DNA of 64,000 nt from positions 24,765 to 88,764 of the forward strand of contig JAFYPQ010000026.1 in NCBI GenBank assembly GCA_017559955.1, given 5' to 3'. This document shows, piece by piece, positions 26,562 to 33,912 of this stretch; the stretch's first letter is position 1; each line of letters starts with the position of its first letter. A model generated the notes under the pieces. The model made no database searches and had not been told where the DNA came from. It worked only from the letters and a program-made list of their open reading frames with translations. This DNA is from Bacteroidales bacterium. Lineage in GTDB: Bacteria > Bacteroidota > Bacteroidia > Bacteroidales > G3-4614. The position numbers and the translations under genes were made by a program.

Positions 26562-27041
26562 ATGAAAACAAAAATTTTTCTATTAGTTGCATTAATCGCA
26601 TTACTTCCTGTATGTGCATCGGCTCAGTTTTATAAAATTAAAAAAGTAGCCATAACAGAAGTTGTTGACAGAAGCAGTGATGGCGAATTAAGTGAAGGAA
26701 CAAAAACCTTTATCCGCAGTGCTTTAACCGATGCCATAACCAATTCTGAAGGTTACGAAGGTTATGCCACAATCAGTTTTACAGCACTTGACGTAAACTT
26801 TTCTAAAACAGGAAATATCTCATCGATAACACTAACACATGTACGAAAACAGATGATGGAGTATATCCTTGTCTCAGAGGTTACACCATTAAGTAAAACT
26901 ACAGCATTGTTGAGTGCTCGTATAATACGTACATCTGACGGAAAAATAGTAGCATCATCATCACAAGAAACATCTGCCGATATCGACTACTTGCGTAGTG
27001 CATGTAACAGCCTTGCATATAAATTGGTGGGAGCAATTTAA
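26562..27041 (+). CDS. Secreted CsgG/LpoB-like small protein, paralogue 1 of 4
   Basis: The 159-residue protein has a Sec signal peptide ending CASAQF (about residue 22), hence periplasmic or exported. The mature part starts with a strand KVAITEVVD and a helix EGTKTFIRSALTDAITNS. A central strand-loop and YILVSEVTPLSKTTALLSAR follow, then TSDGKIVASSSQ and a C-terminal helix. This beta-alpha order resembles the CsgG/LpoB nucleotide-free alpha/beta domain of envelope proteins; I infer the fold only from pattern. It lies 55 bp after the terminator of the structured RNA with no visible promoter of its own. It is closely similar to the gene at 27654, also at DNA level, indicating tandem duplication. 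Confidence 0.75.
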   Translation: MKTKIFLLVALIALLPVCASAQFYKIKKVAITEVVDRSSDGELSEGTKTFIRSALTDAITNSEGYEGYATISFTALDVNFSKTGNISSITLTHVRKQMMEYILVSEVTPLSKTTALLSARIIRTSDGKIVASSSQETSADIDYLRSACNSLAYKLVGAI

Positions 27042-27047
27042 ACAAAT

Positions 27048-27094
27048 AAAGAGGCCGACTATTGCCCTAAAAGCACTTTTTAGTCGGCCTCTTT
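27048..27094. repeat. Strong 14-bp hairpin between paralogues 1 and 2
   Basis: AAAGAGGCCGACTA (27048-27061) pairs perfectly with 27081-27094 around a 19-nt loop. The 3' side is followed by CAAGAT, not a T run, so it is a poor intrinsic terminator on the plus strand; an RNA-stability or processing element is an alternative. Confidence 0.6.
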
Positions 27095-27188
27095 CAAGAT
27101 AATATCGGCTATTTTCAAATAATGTCAGTGTGTGGTTATATCTCTGAGAAAAGAATAAACGCACACTCATAATAAAATTATATCAAAA

Positions 27189-27632
27189 ATGAGAGCAAAA
27201 CTCTTTCTATTGGTTATAATGGTTGCATTATTATCATCGTGTGCAACAATACAAAATAGCGAACCAAAAAAAGTAGTTATAACCGAGGTGGTAGATGCAA
27301 GTGGAGAAGTAAGTGAAGGAACAAAAGATTTTATACTTAATGCCTTAACCGATGCATTAAAAAGAACTGAAACTGAGGGTTACGATGTATATACAACATC
27401 TCCAATTATCGACCAAACACTGCAACCACAAATAGATTATATACTTACAACCAAAATAACCTTATTATCTAAAGAAACCGTTTTATTGAGAGCCGAAATA
27501 GTAGAAGCATCAACAGCAAGAATCGTATCATCATCATCAGTATCGGCACGAGCCGATATAAAATATATGCGTGAGGCAAGCAAAGAATTAACAAATAAGT
27601 TGATTTCATCTCTCAAAAAGCAAGTAAAGTAA
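27189..27632 (+). CDS. CsgG/LpoB-like small lipoprotein, paralogue 2 of 4
   Basis: The 147-residue protein differs from paralogues 1 and 3 in having a lipobox (LLSSC, Cys18), so it should be membrane-anchored. The rest follows the family: KVVITEVVD, EGTKDFILNALTDALK, then a shortened middle, DYILTTKITLLSKETVLLRA, STARIVSSSS and a Lys-rich helical end. Compared with the neighbours, about 10 residues of the central strand-loop are missing. It is preceded by a 147-bp spacer with a strong hairpin and follows the same direction as the other three. Function unknown; a lipoprotein partner of the soluble paralogues is a reasonable guess. Confidence 0.72.
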   Translation: MRAKLFLLVIMVALLSSCATIQNSEPKKVVITEVVDASGEVSEGTKDFILNALTDALKRTETEGYDVYTTSPIIDQTLQPQIDYILTTKITLLSKETVLLRAEIVEASTARIVSSSSVSARADIKYMREASKELTNKLISSLKKQVK

Positions 27633-27653
27633 TTTATCATACCAAATTCAAAG

Positions 27654-28127
27654 ATGAAGATTAAATTTATTCTATTGGTTGCATTATTTGCATTATTGCC
27701 ATTAAGTGTAACTGCACAATTTTATAAAGCAAAAAAAGTAGCCATAACCGAAGTTGTAGATGCAAGTGGAAAAGTATCCGAAGCGACAAAGAAACTTTTT
27801 CGTACTACATTAATCGATGCAATAACAAACTCAGAAAGTTATGAGGCATATACTCAAATCAGTTTTGTGTCGTTAGAATTAAACTTCGATAAAACAGGCA
27901 ACATCGCATCCTCAACATTCGAGTATGTAAAACAGCAAGAGATGTCGTACATTCTTGTCTCAAAAATATCTCCTATTGGTAAAAATTTACTTTTACTGAG
28001 TGCCCAAATAATAGAAACCTCAACAGGCAAAATAGTAGCATCATCATCAGTAAACACAAATACAAAATCAAGTAGTTTGCGAAAAGCATCAAAACAACTA
28101 TCAAATAAATTGCTAAACTCAATCTAA
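27654..28127 (+). CDS. Secreted CsgG/LpoB-like small protein, paralogue 3 of 4
   Basis: The 157-residue protein has a Sec signal peptide (LLPLSVTAQF, cleavage about residue 22). It is the closest relative of paralogue 1: FYKAKKVAITEVVDASGKVS, the helix with LFRTTLIDAITNSESYEAY, ISFVSLELNFDKTGNIASST, YILVSKISPIGKNLLLLSAQ, TSTGKIVASSS and a C-terminal helix. The DNA of the first ~110 bp is visibly conserved with 26562-26670. It starts 21 bp after paralogue 2 and ends 23 bp before paralogue 4, consistent with one transcript. No catalytic motif is visible. Confidence 0.75.
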   Translation: MKIKFILLVALFALLPLSVTAQFYKAKKVAITEVVDASGKVSEATKKLFRTTLIDAITNSESYEAYTQISFVSLELNFDKTGNIASSTFEYVKQQEMSYILVSKISPIGKNLLLLSAQIIETSTGKIVASSSVNTNTKSSSLRKASKQLSNKLLNSI

Positions 28128-28150
28128 AACAAGAATTAAAAAAAAAGAAT

Positions 28151-29305
28151 ATGTTACGTAAAAACTATTTTTCATTACTACTAATTACATTATTTATCAT
28201 CTTACCTTGTGGCTCTCAAGCACAAGGATTAAGAATATTTGCCAAGCAAAAAGTTGTAATAGCCGACATAATGGATCGTAACGATAGGCAATTGGATCCC
28301 GGAACAAAATCATTTATATTGCAATCGTTTAAAGATGCATTTGTAAACTCCGATAATTATGAGGTTTTTGAAGTAAATTTAGATGATATAAAGCGACAAT
28401 TAACCTCTTCAGGTAAACAATTTAGTTTCCCTAATATCTGTAAAAATATAGGTCAGAGTGCCGATTATATAGTTTTTACGGAAGTTGAGCTTACAACAAC
28501 AGACCTTAGAGCTAACGGACAAAATGTAGAACTAATTTTTACCTCTTCGCTTTATAGAATATCAACAGCATCAAAAGTAATGTCAGATGTTGTTAAGACA
28601 GAAGCAACAGAAGAATCGGTCAGATCTGCAGTTTCTGAACTTATATCAAAATTATTAGGCGAAAATTTATCATCTAAAAAGCAATCAAATCAACAATCAT
28701 CAGGATATAGTTCAAACAACTATAATAATGGTTATTCCAACACCCAGTCGTATGTCGAGAATGTAAGCAATAAAATCAACGGTCACGAATACGTTGATTT
28801 AGGCTTATCTGTAAAGTGGGCAACTTGTAACATTGGGGCCAATTTCCCCGATAACCCAGGAAAATATTATGCGTGGGGCGAAACATCAACAAAAGTAATG
28901 TACATAGAAATGAATTCGATAACTTATCAAGTGATGAATATGGGAGACATAGCTGGAGATTCAAGATATGATGTGGCTCGAGCAAGTTGGGGCGGAACTT
29001 GGAGGTTGCCTACAAAAGAAGAGTTTGAAGAATTAATAAATTGTTGTACGTGGGAGTGGACAAAGCAAAACGGAGTAGATGGTTATAAAGTAACCAGCCG
29101 TTATAATGGCAAAAGCATATTCTTGCCTGCTGCCGGCATCCGCTACGACTCTTCGTTGAACAATGCAGGATCGTTCGGCTACTATTGGAGTTCTTCGCCT
29201 AACGGGAGCAGTTCTGCTTTCAACCTCTACTTCTTTAGTTCAGCGTACAAGGTGGATTGGGACCTTCGCTACTACGGTCGTAGTGTGCGTGCCGTTTGCG
29301 AATGA
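28151..29305 (+). CDS. Secreted CsgG/LpoB-like domain fused to a FISUMP (Fib_succ_major) domain, paralogue 4
   Basis: The 384-residue protein has a signal peptide ending SQAQG (about residue 25). Residues 33-170 repeat the family domain (KVVIADIMDRNDRQLDPGTK, ADYIVFTEVEL). A Ser/Asn/Tyr/Gln-rich linker covers about 175-205. Residues 211-384 are a FISUMP domain: GHEYVDLGLSVKWATCNIGA, YAWGETS, WGGTWRLPTKEEFEEL, FLPAAGIRY, YYWSSSPNGS and the terminal GRSVRAVCE. FISUMP folds resemble C-type lectins and are used as binding or display domains. From about 29127 the DNA changes character: the last 165 nt are about 50% GC by my count, with many NNC codons, unlike the AT-rich 5' part. This suggests cassette exchange or templated diversification. 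Confidence 0.8.
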   Translation: MLRKNYFSLLLITLFIILPCGSQAQGLRIFAKQKVVIADIMDRNDRQLDPGTKSFILQSFKDAFVNSDNYEVFEVNLDDIKRQLTSSGKQFSFPNICKNIGQSADYIVFTEVELTTTDLRANGQNVELIFTSSLYRISTASKVMSDVVKTEATEESVRSAVSELISKLLGENLSSKKQSNQQSSGYSSNNYNNGYSNTQSYVENVSNKINGHEYVDLGLSVKWATCNIGANFPDNPGKYYAWGETSTKVMYIEMNSITYQVMNMGDIAGDSRYDVARASWGGTWRLPTKEEFEELINCCTWEWTKQNGVDGYKVTSRYNGKSIFLPAAGIRYDSSLNNAGSFGYYWSSSPNGSSSAFNLYFFSSAYKVDWDLRYYGRSVRAVCE

Positions 29306-29332
29306 TTTTAAACGAGTTTAAAATCAGTTTTT
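29304..29332 (+). terminator. Possible terminator overlapping the stop of the FISUMP gene
   Basis: GATTTTAAAC (29304-29313) pairs with 29316-29325 around a 2-nt centre, followed by AGTTTTTAG. The AT-rich stem makes it weaker than the one at 29407. Confidence 0.5.
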
Positions 29333-29380
29333 AGTTGTTAGTTGTCGGCACAAGTGCCGCCCCTTCGGGGTAGTTGTTAG
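29331..29380. repeat. TTAGTTGTTAG module with two GC mini-hairpins
   Basis: TTAGTTGTTAG flanks CGGCAC-AA-GTGCCG (29346-29359) and CCCC-TTC-GGGG (29360-29370). The module is shared in part with 26000-26029, 968-980 and 57036-57079. Confidence 0.55.
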
Positions 29381-29406
29381 AATAACATAAATCACTTATA
29401 ATTTGC

Positions 29407-29454
29407 CAAAGGTTGTAACGTAATAGTACGCGTTACAACCTTTGATGTTTTTTA
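29407..29454 (+). terminator. Strong terminator of the paralogue cluster
   Basis: A perfect 14-bp stem (CAAAGGTTGTAACG at 29407-29420 with 29431-29444) is followed by GATGTTTTTTATT. Further hairpins fill the gene-free 29306-29665: 29491-29508 (TGCCAAA/TTTGGCA) and 29517-29538 (CCGTAGGTTT/AAACCTACGG). Confidence 0.8.
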
Positions 29455-29599
29455 TTAGTCTAATTTACTCTTCATTGTCTGAAAGACTGTTGCCAAATAT
29501 GTTTGGCACTCAATAGCCGTAGGTTTTCAAACCTACGGGAAATAAAGCGTACCAACATTGTTAGTCTGGAGGACGGGGGCTTATTATCTACAAAACAAC

Positions 29600-29627
29600 A
29601 GCGAGTTGCTCACGTGAGCAACTCGCT
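29600..29627 (-). terminator. 28-bp perfect palindrome, likely terminator of the mutAB operon
   Basis: AGCGAGTTGCTCAC and its exact complement meet at a central CACGTG with no spacer. On the minus strand it is followed by TGTTGTTTTGTAG, which fits termination 40-65 bp after the mutB stop codon. Confidence 0.6.
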
Positions 29628-29665
29628 TATCTAATAACTGAAAGCTACCAACTGATAGCTGACAG

Positions 29666-31804
29666 CTATTCTTCTCCCAAAAGAATTTCAAGAATTTGGC
29701 AAGCTGCTTTCGATACCGAGCTACCTGGTCCGAATATCGCAGCTACACCTGCTTTGTACAAGAAATCGTAATCTTGAGCAGGGATAACACCACCGGCAAT
29801 AACGATGATGTCTTCACGACCTAACTTCTTAAGCTCCTCAATAACTTGGGGAACAAGGGTTTTGTGTCCTGCGGCAAGTGATGATACTCCCATTACGTGA
29901 ACGTCGTTCTCAACAGCCTGGCGAGCAGCCTCTGCAGGAGTTTGGAACAATGGTCCCATATCCACGTCAAAGCCACAATCGGCATAACCTGTTGCTACAA
30001 CTTTTGCACCACGGTCGTGTCCATCTTGACCCATTTTGGCAATCATAATACGTGGTTGACGACCCTCTCTCTTAGCAAACTCTTCGGTCAACTCTGTTGC
30101 ACGAATAAAGTCTGGATCTTGTTTTGTTTCTGAAGAATACACGCCTGAAATAGTTCTAATTACTGCTTTATATCTACCAACAACAACCTCGCAAGCATCA
30201 GATATCTCTCCTAATGTTGCACGAACTTTAGCTGCTTTAACAGCCAAATCCAATAGGTTGCCCTCTTTGGTTTTAACACACTCTGTAATTGCATCCAATG
30301 CCGCTTTAACTGCCGCCTCGTCACGGTTGGCTTTAAGCTCGTTCAAACGCTCAATTTGTTGTTTGCGAACTTGAGTATTGTCAACCTCAAGAATATCGAT
30401 AGGAGCCTCTTTCTCTAAACGATATTTGTTTACGCCCACAATAACCTGTTTGCCCGAGTCGATACGAGCCTGAGTTCTTGCAGCAGCCTCTTCGATACGA
30501 AGTTTTGGCAAACCTGTCTCGATAGCTTTTGCCATACCACCCAATTTCTCAATCTCTTGAATGTGCTCCCAAGCTTTGTGAGCCAATTCGTTGGTAAGAG
30601 TTTCAACGTAGTATGAACCGGCCCATGGGTCAACCTCTTTAGTAACGTAAGTCTCCTCTTGAATGTAAATTTGAGTGTTACGAGCAATACGAGCCGAGAA
30701 GTCTGTAGGCAATGCAATAGCCTCGTCCAAAGCATTAGTGTGTAGCGATTGAGTGTGTCCCAATGCTGCACCCATAGCCTCGATACAAGTTCTTCCAACG
30801 TTGTTGAATGGGTCTTGCTCTGTAAGCGACCAACCTGATGTTTGACAGTGTGTACGCAATGCCAAAGATTTTGGATTTTTGGGGTTGAATTGTTTAACGA
30901 TTTTTGCCCACAACATACGAGCTGCACGCATTTTGGCAATCTCCATAAAGTAGTTCATACCAATTGCCCAGAAGAACGATAGGCGAGGAGCAAATGCGTC
31001 GATATCCATACCTGCATTAACTCCAGCACGAAGGTATTCTAAACCATCGGCAAGAGTGTAAGCCAACTCAATATCTGCAGTAGCACCTGCCTCTTGCATA
31101 TGGTATCCCGAGATAGAGATAGAGTTGAACTTAGGCATGTTCTTTGAAGTATATTCAAAAATATCAGCAATAATTCTCATTGAGAATTCAGGTGGGTAAA
31201 TATATGTATTACGCACCATAAACTCTTTAAGAATATCGTTTTGGATAGTACCTGCCATCTCTTCCAATTTAGCACCTTGCTCCAAACCTGCATTGATGTA
31301 GAATGCAAGAATTGGCAATACGGCACCATTCATTGTCATTGAAACAGACATTTTGTTCAAAGGAATACCGTCGAACAAAACTTTCATATCCTCAAGGCTG
31401 CAAATTGATACACCGGCTTTACCAACGTCACCAACAACACGTTCGTGGTCGGCATCATAACCTCGGTGAGTAGCAAGGTCGAAAGCTACAGACAAACCTT
31501 TTTGACCTGCAGCAAGGTTACGACGGTAGAAGGCATTAGATTCTTCAGCAGTAGAGAAACCTGCGTATTGACGAATAGTCCAAGGACGCATAACGTACAT
31601 TGTGCTGTAAGGACCTCTTAGGTAAGGCTCCATACCTGCAACGTAATTAAGGTGTTCCATACCCTCCAAATCCTCTTTGGTATAAATAGGCTTAACGGGT
31701 ATAAGTTCGGGAGTAATCCAGTTAGCTTCCGAATTGCAAGCGACACAAGTTGCACTGTTTGCAAAAGCGTCATTTATATTTATGTTACTGAAATCTGGTC
31801 TCAT
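29666..31804 (-). CDS. mutB: Methylmalonyl-CoA mutase, large (catalytic, B12-binding) subunit
   Basis: The 712-residue protein interconverts methylmalonyl-CoA and succinyl-CoA using adenosylcobalamin, a step in propionate production from succinate. The N-terminal (beta/alpha)8 barrel holds substrate-binding signatures: [20 protein letters not shown] near 72-91, [17 protein letters not shown] near 104-120 and the [20 protein letters not shown] stretch. The C-terminal Rossmann-like domain has the cobalamin motif [17 protein letters not shown] with ligand His596, then [10 protein letters not shown] and IAGGVIP. Length is normal for the large subunit. It follows mutA by 5 bp, so the two subunits are co-transcribed and probably translationally coupled. 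Confidence 0.96.
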   Translation of the reverse strand: MRPDFSNININDAFANSATCVACNSEANWITPELIPVKPIYTKEDLEGMEHLNYVAGMEPYLRGPYSTMYVMRPWTIRQYAGFSTAEESNAFYRRNLAAGQKGLSVAFDLATHRGYDADHERVVGDVGKAGVSICSLEDMKVLFDGIPLNKMSVSMTMNGAVLPILAFYINAGLEQGAKLEEMAGTIQNDILKEFMVRNTYIYPPEFSMRIIADIFEYTSKNMPKFNSISISGYHMQEAGATADIELAYTLADGLEYLRAGVNAGMDIDAFAPRLSFFWAIGMNYFMEIAKMRAARMLWAKIVKQFNPKNPKSLALRTHCQTSGWSLTEQDPFNNVGRTCIEAMGAALGHTQSLHTNALDEAIALPTDFSARIARNTQIYIQEETYVTKEVDPWAGSYYVETLTNELAHKAWEHIQEIEKLGGMAKAIETGLPKLRIEEAAARTQARIDSGKQVIVGVNKYRLEKEAPIDILEVDNTQVRKQQIERLNELKANRDEAAVKAALDAITECVKTKEGNLLDLAVKAAKVRATLGEISDACEVVVGRYKAVIRTISGVYSSETKQDPDFIRATELTEEFAKREGRQPRIMIAKMGQDGHDRGAKVVATGYADCGFDVDMGPLFQTPAEAARQAVENDVHVMGVSSLAAGHKTLVPQVIEELKKLGREDIIVIAGGVIPAQDYDFLYKAGVAAIFGPGSSVSKAACQILEILLGEE

Positions 31805-31809
31805 AGTAC

Positions 31810-33669
31810 TTATTTGATTGAAAGTTTGCTATTAAACGCTTGCAAAGTTTCAAGAACATTGCTGCGAATATTTATGAACATATCTATACCTTGTGCTTTA
31901 AGTTCCTCTGCACATTCAGGAGCACCTGCAACAACAAACATTGCACGTCCGTCTAAAGCCTTGAATGCTGCGGGAGCAAGAGTAGCGTACTCTTCGTCGC
32001 TCGAACAAAGAACAACAATATCAGCACCTGCTTTAACAGCAGCTTCAACACCCTCTTCAACTGTGTCGAAACCAAGATTGTCAATAATTTTATAACCTGC
32101 ACAACCAAAGAAGTTGCCTGAGAATTGCGAACGAGCAAGACGCATAGCAAGATTACCGATAGTCAACATAAATACTGTAGGTTGTTTATCGTTACCCTCT
32201 GTAGCCAAACGTAACTCCTCAAATTGAGTAGCACCACGGCTAAAGTCGAGAGTTGCAAAATCGGGAGTGCATTTACCACCGCCACAGCATCTGCATTTTG
32301 CTTTATCTTCAATCTTCTCGGCAGCTTTTTCATTAATATTGGGGTATTGGTTTGTTCCCAACAAAATTTCTCTACGACGAGCAATTGCACTTCTGCGAGC
32401 ATTACCCGAAGCATTAACACCGTTTTGAACACTTCCGCTCTTAACTGCTGCATAGAAACCGCCCTCTGCTTCAACCTCGTTAAACAACTTCCACGCTTGT
32501 TCGGCAATAGATGTTGTTAGGTTCTCAACATAGTACGAACCAGCCGATGGGTCAGTAATTTTATCGAAATGCGACTCCTCTTTCAACAATAATTGTTGGT
32601 TGCGAGCAATACGCTCAGAGAACTCGTCGCTCTCTTTGTAGGGGGCATCAAACGGAGTAACACAAATAGAATCGACGCCTGCCAATGCAGCAGACATAGT
32701 CTCTGTTTGAGTACGCAATAGGTTTACGTGAGCATCAAAAACGGTAAGGTTGAACTTCGAAGTCTCTGCGTGAGAAGCAATTTTAGCGGCACACAAACAA
32801 GCAGGTTTATATGCGGCAACAATCTCAGCCCATAACATACGAGCTGCACGGAATTTTGCAATCTCCATAAAGAAGTTCGAAGAAATTCCAAAGTTGAATT
32901 TGATATTTTTTGCAGCCTCATCAACGCTGATGCCTTTGTCTGTTAAAACGCTCATATATTCGTTACCCCAAGCAAGAGCGTATCCAAGTTCTTGCGAGAT
33001 ATACGAACCGGCATCGCAAAGCATAACTGAGTCAACAGCCAATACTCTGAACTTAGGCAACTCAGCCGAAGCTTTTACAAGATTTGCACAAATGTCGGCA
33101 AAGTCCTCAACGTCTTTACCTTTTTTGAGCATCTTTTTAAATGGGTTATAGTTTAACGAACCTTTAACTTTTTCTTTATCTGCTCCAATTTTATCGACGT
33201 ATGCTTTAAAAGCATCCATTAAATTTTCAGCTTGACGAATACAGCAACGGAAGTTAATTTCAGTCTCTTCTATATTTATACCATCAAGAAGAGTTGCCAT
33301 ACCGTTATTATTAATGTTCTCTGCCTCAACTTTGAAACATAACGATGTAACACCTTTAGTTAAAACATCTTTTGCTTTTGCGTTTGCAGCAACTGCATCA
33401 TCTGCTTTAATGTCTTGACGTATCAGCCAAACATTGTCGCACTTTGTACCACGTATAAAAGGAAATTCACCGGGAACAGAGTTTGTAGAACTCATACCTT
33501 CGGTATCTTCGGCTCTGTACATGGGTTTAACATTGAAACCCTCGTTTGTTTTCCAAACAAGTTTTTTCTCAAAGTCGGCACCTTTAAGGTCTGCCGTAAC
33601 TTTCTCAATCCACGCTTCGGTCGAAACGGGCGGGAATTGTTCGAATAATTTTTCTTTACTGTTTGCCAT
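31810..33669 (-). CDS. mutA: Methylmalonyl-CoA mutase, small subunit
   Basis: The protein has 619 residues from the ATG at 33669 ([16 protein letters not shown]); a longer frame to 33720 adds 17 residues alien to the family. It repeats the barrel-plus-Rossmann layout of MutB but has lost the cobalamin ligand motif ([15 protein letters not shown] where MutB has DGHDRG), as expected for the non-catalytic subunit that stabilises the heterodimer. An oddity is a cysteine cluster in the inter-domain linker: CRCCGGGKC with Cys459, 461, 462 and 467. A promoter-like pair lies 100-130 bp upstream. Confidence 0.93.
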   Translation of the reverse strand: MANSKEKLFEQFPPVSTEAWIEKVTADLKGADFEKKLVWKTNEGFNVKPMYRAEDTEGMSSTNSVPGEFPFIRGTKCDNVWLIRQDIKADDAVAANAKAKDVLTKGVTSLCFKVEAENINNNGMATLLDGINIEETEINFRCCIRQAENLMDAFKAYVDKIGADKEKVKGSLNYNPFKKMLKKGKDVEDFADICANLVKASAELPKFRVLAVDSVMLCDAGSYISQELGYALAWGNEYMSVLTDKGISVDEAAKNIKFNFGISSNFFMEIAKFRAARMLWAEIVAAYKPACLCAAKIASHAETSKFNLTVFDAHVNLLRTQTETMSAALAGVDSICVTPFDAPYKESDEFSERIARNQQLLLKEESHFDKITDPSAGSYYVENLTTSIAEQAWKLFNEVEAEGGFYAAVKSGSVQNGVNASGNARRSAIARRREILLGTNQYPNINEKAAEKIEDKAKCRCCGGGKCTPDFATLDFSRGATQFEELRLATEGNDKQPTVFMLTIGNLAMRLARSQFSGNFFGCAGYKIIDNLGFDTVEEGVEAAVKAGADIVVLCSSDEEYATLAPAAFKALDGRAMFVVAGAPECAEELKAQGIDMFINIRSNVLETLQAFNSKLSIK

Positions 33670-33768
33670 AGTCTTTTCCAGACTTAATATGTTAAAATAA
33701 TAGTTCTCGTTGAACAACAATACTTTAAGTTTTAATTAAACATTGAAAATATTGTATGTTGTATCTGG

Positions 33769-33799
33769 CAAATATAAACAAAGATTTATTCAAAACGAA
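33769..33799 (-). promoter_or_regulatory. Promoter of mutAB
   Basis: On the minus strand TTCG (33799-33796) is followed after 19 bp by TATATTTG (33776-33769). It leaves a ~95-nt leader. I looked for a cobalamin riboswitch there and recognise none. Confidence 0.5.
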
Positions 33800-33912
33800 A
33801 TTTAAAGACAATAAAATAGAGGTTAAAACTATTTTTATTTTCTGTAGTTCTCTTAATAAGGAATAATGAAATTTAACCACGCCGAAACGGAGTGGTTAAT
33901 AAGAGGTTATGT

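Noticed and set aside
33670..33800. Cobalamin riboswitch upstream of B12-dependent mutAB
   Set aside because: The ~95-nt leader is short and AT-rich, and the conserved B12-box and junction sequences are not seen.
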